Counted from the stretch's first letter, positions 25,113 through 34,337 are shown. The stretch is 64,000 nucleotides of DNA from Larsenimonas rhizosphaerae (GCF_023700005.1 NZ_JAMLJK010000001.1:1409096-1473095); one strand, 5' to 3'. Notes: a model not told the origin generated them from the letters alone. Numbers and translations: made by a program.

Positions 25113-25984
25113 ACTCACCGCATACCGGTGTGCTGGGCCGGATGCCATCGGTACTTTCAAACGGCACTGCCAGCTATCTGTTGCCGGTAGGCGATGCGCG
25201 GCTGCCCATCGATCAGTACCTGGGCGCGCATGTTTCATTATCGCCCACCGGCCGAATCTTCTGTCTGAACTGTGGCCGTAAAACGTCCAGAAGTTTTGCT
25301 CAGGGGCATTGCTACCCGTGCTTTACCTCACTGGCCCGGTGTGATCTTTGCATCATGAAGCCGGAAACCTGCCACTTCGAGCAGGGCACCTGTCGTGAAC
25401 CGGAGTGGGGGCTGACGCATTGCTTTGCGCCGCATCTGGTCTATCTCTCCAACGCGTCCGGTCCCAAGGTAGGAATTACCAAACCCGGCCAGGTGCCGGT
25501 GCGCTGGATCGATCAGGGAGCCAGTCAGGCACTGGTCATCTTTCGTGTGGCCACGCGCTATCAGTCCGGACTGGTCGAGGCGCTGCTGCGGGAGCGGGTG
25601 AGTGATCGTACCCAATGGCAGAAGATGCTCAAGGGGGCGCCACTGCCAGTGGATCTGCCGGCCCTGCGCGATTCCCTGATGGACGAACTGGGCGAGAACA
25701 TTGACGCATTGATCAATCGTTTTGCACCCGGCGAGATTCAGCCTGTCAATGAATCGGTGTGGTCACTGGAGTTTCCGGTCAGTACCTGGCCCGAGAAGGT
25801 CAAGGCCTGGAATCTGGACCGGCATGACCGGGTGGAAGGCGTGCTTCAGGGCATCAAGGGGCAGTACCTGCTGCTCGATACCGGTGTCATCAATATCCGC
25901 AAGTTCGGTGGCTATGAAGTCACGCTCGATATCGAGCCGATCGCCGGCCATGCGGCACCGGCGACGGATGATCTTTTTTCGTGA
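25100..25984 (+). CDS. DUF2797 family protein (Cys-rich, possible GIY-YIG-like core)
   Basis: A 294-aa protein of unknown function. Residues about 53-110 hold a cluster of Cys residues (CLNCGRK, HCYPC, CDLCIMK, TC, HCF) likely to bind zinc. Next comes HLVYLSNASGPKVGIT followed by RWIDQGA, which looks like the first strands of a GIY-YIG nuclease domain; this likeness is my inference. The start at 25100 overlaps the DUF1315 gene by 13 bases. The stop abuts that of the convergent RimK-like gene. Confidence 0.8.
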   Translation: MDELNSPHTGVLGRMPSVLSNGTASYLLPVGDARLPIDQYLGAHVSLSPTGRIFCLNCGRKTSRSFAQGHCYPCFTSLARCDLCIMKPETCHFEQGTCREPEWGLTHCFAPHLVYLSNASGPKVGITKPGQVPVRWIDQGASQALVIFRVATRYQSGLVEALLRERVSDRTQWQKMLKGAPLPVDLPALRDSLMDELGENIDALINRFAPGEIQPVNESVWSLEFPVSTWPEKVKAWNLDRHDRVEGVLQGIKGQYLLLDTGVINIRKFGGYEVTLDIEPIAGHAAPATDDLFS

Positions 25985-27460
25985 TCAGGCGCGCCGTGCG
26001 CTCATTCGCGCCAGAAAGACCTGCATGACCGTATCATAGAGCGTTTTACCTGCCACCACGTCCTCGATGCCGGCATCGAGGTTGGGGTTGTCGTTGACCT
26101 CGATGACCACAACCCGTTCACCGGACTGCTTGAGATCCACGCCATACAGGCCCCGCCCGATCAATCGAGCCGCTTTCAGGGCTACCTTCAAGACCTGGGG
26201 CGGTGCGTCTTCCGGTGCCAGGGTGTCAAAACCGCCGCTCTTGGTCTTGCCCTTGCTGTGATCATAGATCTGCCAGTGGCCCCGAGCCATGTAATACCGG
26301 CTTACGAACAGCACCTTGTCATCAAGAATGCCCACCCGCCAGTCATAGTCTGTGGGCATCCATTCCTGCAGCAGCAACAGGGCTGAATCCTTGAACAGGC
26401 CTTCGGCCTGCTCCAGCAATTCAGCAGGTGAGCGCACCTTGCTGATGCCGCGAGAGAATGCTCCATCGGGTATCTTGAGTACCTGCGGATAGCTCAGCGT
26501 TTCAGCCAGTGCCGCGAGCCCTGCATCGTGGCGCGACAGAAGGTGGCCCCCCGGGGCTGGTACGTGCCGGTCCCGCAGCATCGCATGCAGATAGACCTTG
26601 TTGGTACAGCGCAGAATCGAGGTCGGGTCATCAATCACCACCAGACCTTCATGCTCGGCGCGGCGAGCCATTCGGTAGGTGTGGTGGTCGATGCGCGTGG
26701 TTTCGCGGATGAATAAACCGTCGAATTCGGCCAGCCGCCCTTCGTCGTGTCGCGTAATCAGGCTGACATCAATTCCGATTTTTCGACCGGCGCGAATGAA
26801 TGCCTTCAGCGCCCCCTTGTTGCTCGGAGGCATGGCTTCTTCGGGATCAATCAGAATGGCGAGGTCGAACCGGTAACGGCGTCTGGCGGCCGGCGTGCGC
26901 CAGATCTGGCGTGAATGGTTGTTCAGGGCAGAGGCAAACCGCTCTTCCTCTGCCTGTGGCAGGGCGCTGAACGGCAGCGGCTGAAGGCCGGTCAGCTGCC
27001 AGCGTCCGTTATGGCGTGACAGGGTCACCTCCATCAGGGGGCAGGGCAGGTGTTCGAACAGGCGCCGTCCCAGAATGGCCAGGGAAGGCACATCGCTGTG
27101 GCCGAAGAACAGCCGCAGGACGAGCTCGTCTCCGGGCACGCTGCCCTGACGTTCCAGCACGGCCATCCAGCGTTGCAGGCCATCGAGCTCCAGTGCCAGC
27201 AGGTCATGGCGAGACATCTGGCTCAGGGTTTCAACACTGGGTTGAACGCGCTGACCGCGCGCCTGCGCCAGCAGTGAGACGTAATAACCGGTGCCCAGAT
27301 AATCCAGCTCACTGCACAGATTGATCACGTGGGTGGCCTTCATCGGCGCCGGAATATCCGTGTCCTGGGCGAGATACTCCTCGGCCGTGATCACATCATC
27401 ACTGGGATAAAACGAGCGCCAGTCGGAGAGCTGGTCAACCACGATGCGAAGCCGGGACAT
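25985..27460 (-). CDS. RLAN-domain RimK-like ATP-grasp ligase
   Basis: A 491-aa protein with an N-terminal RimK-like-associated (RLAN) domain (roughly residues 1-170) and a C-terminal ATP-grasp ligase domain. The latter shows GISKVRS, LLLQEWMPTDYDWRVGIL and the Mg-binding IEVNDNPNLDAG. RimK relatives attach glutamate or other amino acids to protein or small-molecule acceptors; the acceptor here is unknown. ATG at 27460 gives the family N-terminus MSRLRIVVDQ; an upstream in-frame start would add 20 residues. It is divergent from a GNAT gene 154 bases away. Confidence 0.85.
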   Translation of the reverse strand: MSRLRIVVDQLSDWRSFYPSDDVITAEEYLAQDTDIPAPMKATHVINLCSELDYLGTGYYVSLLAQARGQRVQPSVETLSQMSRHDLLALELDGLQRWMAVLERQGSVPGDELVLRLFFGHSDVPSLAILGRRLFEHLPCPLMEVTLSRHNGRWQLTGLQPLPFSALPQAEEERFASALNNHSRQIWRTPAARRRYRFDLAILIDPEEAMPPSNKGALKAFIRAGRKIGIDVSLITRHDEGRLAEFDGLFIRETTRIDHHTYRMARRAEHEGLVVIDDPTSILRCTNKVYLHAMLRDRHVPAPGGHLLSRHDAGLAALAETLSYPQVLKIPDGAFSRGISKVRSPAELLEQAEGLFKDSALLLLQEWMPTDYDWRVGILDDKVLFVSRYYMARGHWQIYDHSKGKTKSGGFDTLAPEDAPPQVLKVALKAARLIGRGLYGVDLKQSGERVVVIEVNDNPNLDAGIEDVVAGKTLYDTVMQVFLARMSARRA

Positions 27461-27614
27461 GAATACCTCGAAAACGGCGATGAAAAATCGAAGCATGAGG
27501 CTGTACCGAGTCACACGCAACAGGGCGGGCGTGAAATAATTTCATGGCTCGGTCGATGGTCATCCCGACGCATTGCAGTAACACTACCGCTTTTCAAACA
27601 AGGATATGTTCATC

Positions 27615-28112
27615 ATGACGGCCTCCGTGCGCCTTGCCACTCCGGATGATCTTGATCGTCTATGGCAGCTCGAAACGACCTGCTTCAGCGACGATGACGA
27701 TCGGTTTTCCCGCCGGCAGTTGCGCTATCTGCTGACTCGCGCCAAAGCCATTACTTTGGTGTGTGGTGATGAAACGTTATGGGGCTACGCGACGCTGCTG
27801 ATTCGTCGCGCGAGCGGTTTCGGCCGGATCTATTCCCTGTGTGTGGCACCGGATGCGCGTGGCCAGGGCGGCGGTGAGGCGCTGCTGGAGGCGCTGGAGG
27901 CGCAGGCGCAGAGTCTGGGGCTTGATCAGCTTCGCCTTGAAGTGCGGGTCGATAATGACCGCGCTTTGCGACTCTACCAGCGCCGTGGGTACGATCGTAC
28001 TGCCTGGCTGGATGATTATTACAGCGACGGGTGTGCGGGCTGGAAAATGATCAAGTGGCTTACGCCCACAGCACCAGCACCGCAGCCAGAGACACAAGAA
28101 CCAGGCCGGTAA
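27615..28112 (+). CDS. GNAT-family N-acetyltransferase
   Basis: A 165-aa acetyltransferase with the GNAT acetyl-CoA pyrophosphate loop in LCVAPDARGQGGGEALL and a C-terminal VDNDRALRLYQRRGY motif, as in RimI. The substrate may be a protein N-terminus or small amine. It is divergent from the RLAN/RimK-like gene, a recurring pairing that suggests shared function. ATG at 27615 lies at better spacing from AAGGA than the ATG at 27606. Its last 53 bases overlap the convergent transporter gene. Confidence 0.83.
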   Translation: MTASVRLATPDDLDRLWQLETTCFSDDDDRFSRRQLRYLLTRAKAITLVCGDETLWGYATLLIRRASGFGRIYSLCVAPDARGQGGGEALLEALEAQAQSLGLDQLRLEVRVDNDRALRLYQRRGYDRTAWLDDYYSDGCAGWKMIKWLTPTAPAPQPETQEPGR

Positions 28113-28941
28113 TGTCACGTCGGGTAAATGGATCCTTGAGCCAGTAACGCGCGATCAGCAGGGTAATCAGTATCTCGACCTGACCCAGGGTCTTGACCAG
28201 TGCCACCTGCTGGAGGCTGACGGCATTGAACCAGCCCAGTGACCCCAGAAAGCTGGCCAGACTGATTGGCAGGCTCAGGCCGGGGCGGGTGATCAGGGTG
28301 GTCAGAGTAGCCGGACGAGTGGCACCCAGCCACAGCGCCAGTATCAGTGTCTGAAAGAGAATGGACGCGGCCAGTACCCAGCCCGCGGCATGCAGGAAGG
28401 GCAAGGCCGGCATCAGATGCGTTGCCTGGCGTACCGAGAGTGTTGTCAGGGCGAAGAAGATGCCACTGCCCAGCCCGATCAGCAGCGTCCGTCCTGTCGG
28501 CATGTTCTGCTGCTTGATGCCTTTCATGATCCAGACGGCAATCGCACCGATCACTACGCCGGCCCAGGCCATCAGCGAAAGGTGCTCGCCAAACACGATA
28601 ACGCCAAGAATGGCGGCGATGAGCGCTTCGCTGCGGGCCAGACCGACACCGGTTGCGAACCCCTTCATGCGAAACAGCGTAATCATCAACACCGTGGCAA
28701 CGATCTGAGCAACGGCGCCCCCCAGCACGTAACCCGCCAGTGGCAGGGTCAGGACAGGCAGCGGCGCCGGAACAATGGCATACATGGTTGCAAGCCATGC
28801 CACTGCCATCGGCCCGGCCCACAGAAAGCGGGCCAGGGTGACACCGTAGGCATCAACGCTGCCGCTCAGGCGTTTCTGAAAGGCATTGCGCCAGGATTGC
28901 ATGAAGGCAGCCAGCAGGGTAAAGGCAACCCAAAGAGACAT
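28060..28941 (-). CDS. EamA-type DMT transporter
   Basis: A 293-aa protein with about ten membrane segments arranged in two EamA repeats and a second-half ILITLLIARYWLKDPFTRRDITG end characteristic of the superfamily. The substrate is unknown; it is only a distant relative of the DMT transporter encoded at 18455-19336. It overlaps the GNAT gene by 53 bases at the 3' ends. Confidence 0.83.
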   Translation of the reverse strand: MSLWVAFTLLAAFMQSWRNAFQKRLSGSVDAYGVTLARFLWAGPMAVAWLATMYAIVPAPLPVLTLPLAGYVLGGAVAQIVATVLMITLFRMKGFATGVGLARSEALIAAILGVIVFGEHLSLMAWAGVVIGAIAVWIMKGIKQQNMPTGRTLLIGLGSGIFFALTTLSVRQATHLMPALPFLHAAGWVLAASILFQTLILALWLGATRPATLTTLITRPGLSLPISLASFLGSLGWFNAVSLQQVALVKTLGQVEILITLLIARYWLKDPFTRRDITGLVLVSLAAVLVLWA

Positions 28942-29100
28942 CGACCTGTCCTTGTAGTGGTTATAAATTAGCCACTTAGCCTACTGCGATGTTTTGCCCT
29001 CCACCAATGAAAAGAAGTGATACCGAGTATTCCTCGCGGTATGATGAGGTGCACATCTCAAACGATAACCATTCCTGTTAAAGTGGCATAGGCACCGCGA

Positions 29101-29544
29101 ATGCAGCCAGACAAGCAGACAACCTCTCGTCAGCAGCACACTGATCCTCGCCGCTGGGGCATGCCCCGGCACTGCTGGGTAGGATTGGCGGTGGTGTGCT
29201 TTGTCATCGGTCTGGCAGGCATTGTCTTACCCCTGCTGCCGGCCACGGATTTCTTTTTGCTGGCGGTAATATGTGCATCCCGGGGCTCGGTACGCTTTGA
29301 GCGCTGGATTCGCGCCAATGCACTGGCAGGCCCCATGATCAGGGCCTGGGAAGAGGAGCGGGCCATTCCAGGGGCGGCCAAGATCACTGCGGTGATTTCG
29401 ATGGTGCTGTCGTTGTCCCTGCTTTACTGGCATATCGGCACCCACTGGTCGTTCTGGGTTACCGTGGTAATACTGGTATGCGTTGCCGGCTTTCTGCTGT
29501 CACGTCCGTCTCCTCGCCGGGACCGACCTGACTCAGGGGTGTGA
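29101..29544 (+). CDS. DUF454 (YbaN) family membrane protein
   Basis: A 147-aa inner-membrane protein with three or four hydrophobic segments and the YbaN signature GIVLPLLPATDFFLLAVIC followed by RGSVRFERWI. Function unknown. It carries a charged N-terminal extension of about 25 residues not seen in the second DUF454 copy at 34378. Upstream of the start lies CGATAACCATT, a weak resemblance to half a Fur box that I do not call. It overlaps the convergent hydroxylase gene by 12 bases. Confidence 0.85.
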   Translation: MQPDKQTTSRQQHTDPRRWGMPRHCWVGLAVVCFVIGLAGIVLPLLPATDFFLLAVICASRGSVRFERWIRANALAGPMIRAWEEERAIPGAAKITAVISMVLSLSLLYWHIGTHWSFWVTVVILVCVAGFLLSRPSPRRDRPDSGV

Positions 29545-30786
29545 CAGGCCCATGGCGTATGCCATGACCCGGCGGCGACCAAAGCCGGCGTGGCCTGCCA
29601 GCGCAAGCCCTGCGTTGCGGACAAGCTTGAACGGCAGGCCCTGATGGCGGAAGCCGTGGTAGAACGCATCCATCGTACTCATCATCAACTGATTGGCCCA
29701 CTTGCGCTTCATGGCGTACTCCAGCAGTACATGCTGGCGCCACCACGGGCGGCCCTCGGCGAGGGCGTCATGGATGACCCTGGAGAGCGCCTCAACGTCC
29801 TGAAACCCCAGATTGACCCCCTGGCCGGCCAGCGGATTGATGACATGCGCCGCATCACCAATCAGTGCCACCCGGTCCTGTACGTAGCGTTCGGCATGCT
29901 GGCGGACCAGTGGAAAGCTGCCGACGCCGCTGATGTGATCAATCGGCGGCAGTTCGTCGGGAAAGGTCTGTTCGATCTCGGTCTGAAGGGCTTCAAACGA
30001 GAGGGCCTGCAGGGCATCGATACGAGCCGGTGCGTCGTACCAGATCAGGGATGCCCATGCCTTGTCGGGCTGATCGGCCGGTGCAAACAGGGGCAGCAGT
30101 GCGTGTGGGCCACTGGGGGTGAAGGCCTGCCAGGTCATGTCGAGCGTCGGGGCAGCCGTCTGTACGTTGACGATCATGGCCTTGTGCTCATAGGGCCGGG
30201 TATCAATGGAGATACCGGCATGCTCTCGAACCGCGGAGCGGGCACCTTCGGCGCCGATCACCAGTCCGGCCTCCAGATCATGGGGCACGCCATCGCAATC
30301 CAGTGTCAGCCTGACGCTGTCTTCTCCCAGGGTCAGGCGTTCAAGCCGGGCAGGTGTCAGGCAGGACAGGGTATCGATATCGTCAAAGCAGGACCAGAGC
30401 GCGCTCTGGATCACCTGATTTTCCACCATTACACCCAGCCGGTCGGCCTTGATTTCACTGGCATCAAAGATGGTTCGGTTCCAGCGGCTGCGTGCTCCCG
30501 GCAGCGTAGTGCCTGCCAGGTCTTCCCAGACCGCCAGACGAGTGAAGGGATGAATGCGGCTGGCGTCCATGGCATCGAAGGCACCGAGACGGTCCAGAAA
30601 ATCACAATTGGCCTGATTGAGGCTTGAAATGCGCAGATCCGGCGGGGTGCCGGCCTCGGCCGAAGCGGGGGGACGCGGCTCGATCACACATACCGACAGC
30701 CCGGTATCGCTCAGGGCCAGTGCCATGGCCGCGCCGGTCATGCCGCCACCGACAATGGCGATATCAACGTAGTTGGAGGTATCCAT
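29533..30786 (-). CDS. UbiH/UbiF/Coq6 family FAD-dependent hydroxylase
   Basis: A 417-aa flavoprotein monooxygenase of the ubiquinone-biosynthesis group. It has the N-terminal dinucleotide fold AIVGGGMTGAAMALAL, the middle DRLGVMVENQVIQSAL motif, and the FAD-binding LIGDAAHVINPLAGQGVNLGFQDV near residue 285-310. It most likely hydroxylates a polyprenyl-benzoquinol intermediate; which ring position cannot be assigned. ATG at 30786 gives the family N-terminus; the frame continues 37 residues upstream without conservation. Confidence 0.88.
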   Translation of the reverse strand: MDTSNYVDIAIVGGGMTGAAMALALSDTGLSVCVIEPRPPASAEAGTPPDLRISSLNQANCDFLDRLGAFDAMDASRIHPFTRLAVWEDLAGTTLPGARSRWNRTIFDASEIKADRLGVMVENQVIQSALWSCFDDIDTLSCLTPARLERLTLGEDSVRLTLDCDGVPHDLEAGLVIGAEGARSAVREHAGISIDTRPYEHKAMIVNVQTAAPTLDMTWQAFTPSGPHALLPLFAPADQPDKAWASLIWYDAPARIDALQALSFEALQTEIEQTFPDELPPIDHISGVGSFPLVRQHAERYVQDRVALIGDAAHVINPLAGQGVNLGFQDVEALSRVIHDALAEGRPWWRQHVLLEYAMKRKWANQLMMSTMDAFYHGFRHQGLPFKLVRNAGLALAGHAGFGRRRVMAYAMGLSHP

Positions 30787-30956
30787 CCCGCATGTCCTTT
30801 CCTGATCAGTCAAGCGCGTATCCTGGCACTTTGGATGGGGTTTTGCATGCAGGCATCCCTCTCGGGCCCTGAAATGAATTGTCGGTGGCTGCTTCATGGC
30901 ACTGGTCTATGCTGGAGGCGGCTACCTTTTCATCCTCGCACAAGGATACTGCGCAT

Positions 30957-31754
30957 ATGGATATGCAAATCACGGGCCGCGTTGCACTGGTTACAGGCGC
31001 CACGCAGGGCATTGGCTTTGAAACGGCGCGCATGCTGGCCGAAGAAGGCGTCACGCTGGTGCTGTCGGATCTAAGTATTGATGATCTCAAGCCGGCGGCG
31101 GAAAAACTGCCAGGCTCACCCCTGTGTGTGGCCGCCGATGTGACCTCTCAGGAGGCGCTGCATGATCTCGTTGCCAGAACCATCGAGGCACATGGTCAGC
31201 TGGATATTGTGGTGCATACCGCGGGGATCACCGGGGCCAAGGGCCATCCTCTGGAGGTGGGCGATGAGGATTACGAAGCATGCTGGAATATCAACTTCAT
31301 GTCTTCGGTGCGGTTGGCAAGAGCCAGTATTCCTGCCATGCGCAAGGGGCAGTGGGGCCGGTTCATCTGCATCAGTTCGGAAAATGCGATCCAGCCCTAC
31401 TGGGAGGAGGCCGTCTATAACGTCTCGAAGGCAGCGCTTTCGGCGTTCATCAAGAACCTCTCCTACGATGAGGCCGCCCATGGCGTGCTCTGCAATACGG
31501 TATCGCCTGCCTTTGTCGAATCGCCCATGACCGACGGGATGATGGAGAAGCGGGCAGAAGCGCTGGGCGTCAGTGTTGAAGAGGCCATCGACAGCTTTCT
31601 TGATGAAGAGCGCCCCGGCATTGTGCAAAAGCGCCGTGGCAAGGCGGAAGAAGTGGCAGCCACCATTGTCTTTCTGGCCTCCAGTCATGGGTCATATATC
31701 AATGGCAGCAATGTACGTGTAGATGGTGGCGCGGTGCTGTCGGTACAGAACTAG
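30957..31754 (+). CDS. Short-chain dehydrogenase/reductase (SDR)
   Basis: A 265-aa classical SDR with the cofactor motif TGATQGIGFE (Gly14-Gly20), NAG-equivalent HTAGITG, the catalytic Ser140/141 and Tyr154-x3-Lys158 in YNVSK, and a C-terminal GSNVRVDGGA. An acidic residue after the second strand (SDLS) suggests NAD preference. Substrate unknown. ATG at 30957 follows AAGGA; an upstream frame extension is not conserved. It converges on the Lrp-family gene. Confidence 0.88.
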   Translation: MDMQITGRVALVTGATQGIGFETARMLAEEGVTLVLSDLSIDDLKPAAEKLPGSPLCVAADVTSQEALHDLVARTIEAHGQLDIVVHTAGITGAKGHPLEVGDEDYEACWNINFMSSVRLARASIPAMRKGQWGRFICISSENAIQPYWEEAVYNVSKAALSAFIKNLSYDEAAHGVLCNTVSPAFVESPMTDGMMEKRAEALGVSVEEAIDSFLDEERPGIVQKRRGKAEEVAATIVFLASSHGSYINGSNVRVDGGAVLSVQN

Positions 31755-31776
31755 AGCTGATCGGGATGTGATGTGC

Positions 31777-32271
31777 TCACTGTGCAGCAGCAGTGGGCAC
31801 AATCTGCCGGTCAAGCACCTTTCGCAGTACAAAGCTTGTGTGAGACGCCGTAACACCGTCGATGCGGTTGATGGTTCTGAGCAGCAGGGCTTCGTATTCG
31901 TCCATGTCGCGTACCAGCAGTTTGAGCTGAAAATCCGCCGACTGGCCGGTAATGATCAAACACTCCAGTACGTTGGGCAATGCAGTGATGGCGGCCTCGA
32001 AGTTGGCAAAGCGCTCATCGGTGTGTTCATCCATGGCAATATGCAGGATAACCATTAATCCATACCCCATGCGCCGGGCATCGACCATGGCTCGATACCC
32101 CTGAATGAAGCCGGCATCTTCCAGCGCACGCACGCGGCGCAGGCAGGGAGAGGGTGAGAGTCCGATCCGGTCAGCCAGTTCCTGATTGCTTACTCGCCCG
32201 TCCCGCTGAAGCTCGTCGAGAATGCGGCGATCGTAACCATCAAGGCTATCAGACAGTGAATGTGTGCTCAT
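31777..32271 (-). CDS. Lrp/AsnC family transcriptional regulator
   Basis: A 164-aa regulator with an N-terminal helix-turn-helix (LDELQRDGRVSNQELADRIGLSPSPCLRRV) and a C-terminal RAM ligand-binding domain. It is divergent from leuA 298 bases away, so it may sense leucine or another amino acid and act on leuA; that is inference from position. ATG at 32271 matches the family start; the frame extends 26 residues further upstream. Confidence 0.88.
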   Translation of the reverse strand: MSTHSLSDSLDGYDRRILDELQRDGRVSNQELADRIGLSPSPCLRRVRALEDAGFIQGYRAMVDARRMGYGLMVILHIAMDEHTDERFANFEAAITALPNVLECLIITGQSADFQLKLLVRDMDEYEALLLRTINRIDGVTASHTSFVLRKVLDRQIVPTAAAQ

Positions 32272-32501
32272 GAGCAATTTTATGCCTCGATATGATATGT
32301 GTCGGCAATTTACTGCCGGTGGGGCGAAAAATAAACCCTTACTTCGCAATCATTGACGGGCAGGGTCGGCGTAGCATGGGTGTTGTCGCCACAAGTGACA
32401 CGGGGCCTGCCCCGATCGGCCCGCCAACCCGGCGGTGGCCGATGTAACGGAAAAGGGCTATCCGCCGTTCCAATCACTGCCCATTCACGGCAACATGACG
32501 T

Positions 32502-32534
32502 ATGGCCCGGCTGCCTTCTGGCAGGCCGGGCCAT
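32502..32534 (+). promoter_or_regulatory. Strong hairpin in the leuA leader
   Basis: ATGGCCCGGCTGCC and GGCAGGCCGGGCCAT form a 14-bp stem with one bulged base and a TTCT loop, ending 35 bases before the leuA start. There is no T tract, so it is not a simple terminator. It could be a leader structure for leuA control or a protein-binding dyad. The rest of the 298-base gap contains no gene; I found no leucine-rich leader peptide. Confidence 0.5.
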
Positions 32535-32569
32535 GACTTCCACGGCACTTTGAGTAAAAAGGTTTCACC

Positions 32570-34279
32570 ATGACATCGTCAGTTTCTTCCTTTGATCATC
32601 GCAAGTATCGCCCGGTAGCGCCGATTGAACTGGCCAATCGCCAGTGGCCTGATCGCCAGATCACCAAGGCGCCGCTATGGGCCAGTGTCGATCTGCGTGA
32701 CGGCAATCAGGCACTGCTGGAGCCGATGAGCGTTGATCAAAAGAAGGCGCTGTGGGCGCTGCTGGTCAAGGTCGGTTTCAAGGAAATCGAAGTAGGCTTT
32801 CCGGCCGCCAGTCAGCCTGACTATGACTTCGTGCGCTGGCTGATCGAGGAAGATCAGATTCCGGAGGATGTCTATATCCAGGTGCTGGTTCAGTGCCGTG
32901 AGCATTTGATCGAAAAGACCTATCAGGCCCTTGAAGGGGTCAAGCGGGCGATTGTTCATGTTTATAATTCCACATCAGTGGCGCAGCGTGAGCGCGTCTT
33001 TGAAAAGGACCAGGCCGGCATCACCGCCATCGCCGTGCAGGGTGCGACCTGGGTCAAGCAGTATGCCGACCGTTATCCCGAGGTAGACTGGCGCTTTCAG
33101 TACTCGCCAGAGAGCTTCACCAGCACCGAGGTCGACTTCTCCATTGCGATCTGCGAAGCCGTCATGGATGTCTGGCAGCCGACCCCGGAGCGCCCCTGCA
33201 TTCTGAATCTGCCGGCTACCGTGGAAATTGGTCCGGTCAATCATTTTGCGGATCAAATCGAGTACTTTATCCGGCACATGAAGTGGCGTGACTGTGCGCT
33301 TGTTTCATTGCATACCCATAACGACCGGGGGGGAGCCGCCGCCGCCGCCGAGCTGGGATTGATGGCCGGTGCCGACCGGGTAGAGGGCACGCTTCTGGGT
33401 AATGGTGAACGAACCGGCAACATGGATATCGTGACGCTGGGCATGAACCTCTATAGCCAGGGGGTAGACCCGGAGCTTGATCTGTCACGCCCCGATGAGA
33501 TTATCCAGGTCTATACCCAGTGCACTCAATTGCCCGTGCATCCACGCCATCCCTGGGTGGGCGAACTGGTGTATACCGCTTTCTCCGGCAGCCACCAGGA
33601 TGCCATCAGCAAGTGCCTTAAAAAGCAGCAGGCCGATGAACCGTGGCAGGTGGCGTACCTGCCGATCGATCCTCATGATCTGGGGCGTGATTATCAGGCG
33701 GTCATTCGCGTCAACAGTCAGTCCGGCAAGGGTGGCATGGCCTTTTTGCTGGAGCGCGATCATGGTATCAGCCTGCCGCGCTGGATGACGCTGGAGCTGG
33801 CTCCGGCCGTGCAGCAGGCCAGCGAGAAGGTATCCGGTGAGCTGTCCAGTGACTCGATCCGTGAGGTGCTTGAAAGGACTTTCATTTGCCAGGATCCGAT
33901 TGCCCTGACCGGCTATCGGGTGGACCGTGAAGATGCCCAGACCCTGAGCGCCCGGTTGAGTGTCACCGAGGCGGGCGAAGCGCGTAGCGTTGCCATCAGC
34001 GGCGATGGTAACGGGGCAATGTCGGCATTTTTGAATGCCTGGCAGCAGCACACCGGCATGAGTGTCAATATCGTTGATTACAGTGAGCACGCGTTGGGTG
34101 AGGGCAGTGATGCCATTGCGGTGGCCTTTGTGCAGCTTAATATCAATGGCCAGCGGGTGTCGGGGATGGCAGAGGATGGCGATACCGTTACGGCTTCTCT
34201 GAAGGCGGTCCTGTCGGCCATCAACCGCGCCTCGGCCAACGGTGTGAAAGTACGCTTTGAGGAACAGGCCACCGCCTGA
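32570..34279 (+). CDS. leuA: 2-isopropylmalate synthase (LeuA type 2)
   Basis: LeuA condenses acetyl-CoA with 2-oxoisovalerate in the first step specific to leucine synthesis. The 569-aa protein has the catalytic LWASVDLRDGNQAL near residue 45, the metal-binding HTHNDRGG, GNGERTGN, and a C-terminal allosteric LeuA dimer domain (about residues 440-560). The length and SxDLRDGNQAL form mark the longer type-2 subfamily. A ribosome site (AAAAGG) precedes the ATG. A strong stem-loop follows the stop. Confidence 0.95.
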   Translation: MTSSVSSFDHRKYRPVAPIELANRQWPDRQITKAPLWASVDLRDGNQALLEPMSVDQKKALWALLVKVGFKEIEVGFPAASQPDYDFVRWLIEEDQIPEDVYIQVLVQCREHLIEKTYQALEGVKRAIVHVYNSTSVAQRERVFEKDQAGITAIAVQGATWVKQYADRYPEVDWRFQYSPESFTSTEVDFSIAICEAVMDVWQPTPERPCILNLPATVEIGPVNHFADQIEYFIRHMKWRDCALVSLHTHNDRGGAAAAAELGLMAGADRVEGTLLGNGERTGNMDIVTLGMNLYSQGVDPELDLSRPDEIIQVYTQCTQLPVHPRHPWVGELVYTAFSGSHQDAISKCLKKQQADEPWQVAYLPIDPHDLGRDYQAVIRVNSQSGKGGMAFLLERDHGISLPRWMTLELAPAVQQASEKVSGELSSDSIREVLERTFICQDPIALTGYRVDREDAQTLSARLSVTEAGEARSVAISGDGNGAMSAFLNAWQQHTGMSVNIVDYSEHALGEGSDAIAVAFVQLNINGQRVSGMAEDGDTVTASLKAVLSAINRASANGVKVRFEEQATA

Positions 34280-34301
34280 TCAATCATGGCGAAGGTGGTT
34301 C

Positions 34302-34337
34302 AGGGGCTCGCTGCCGGAAGGCAGCGGGCCCCTTTAC
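34302..34337 (+). terminator. Stem-loop downstream of leuA
   Basis: AGGGGCTCGCTGCC pairs fully with GGCAGCGGGCCCCT (one G-U) around a GGAA tetraloop. The T tract is short (TTT then ACT), so termination may be partial. Confidence 0.6.

Noticed and set aside
29065-29090. Possible Fur box before the first DUF454 gene
   Set aside because: Only one half (CGATAACCATT) resembles the GATAATGATAATCATTATC consensus; too weak to call.
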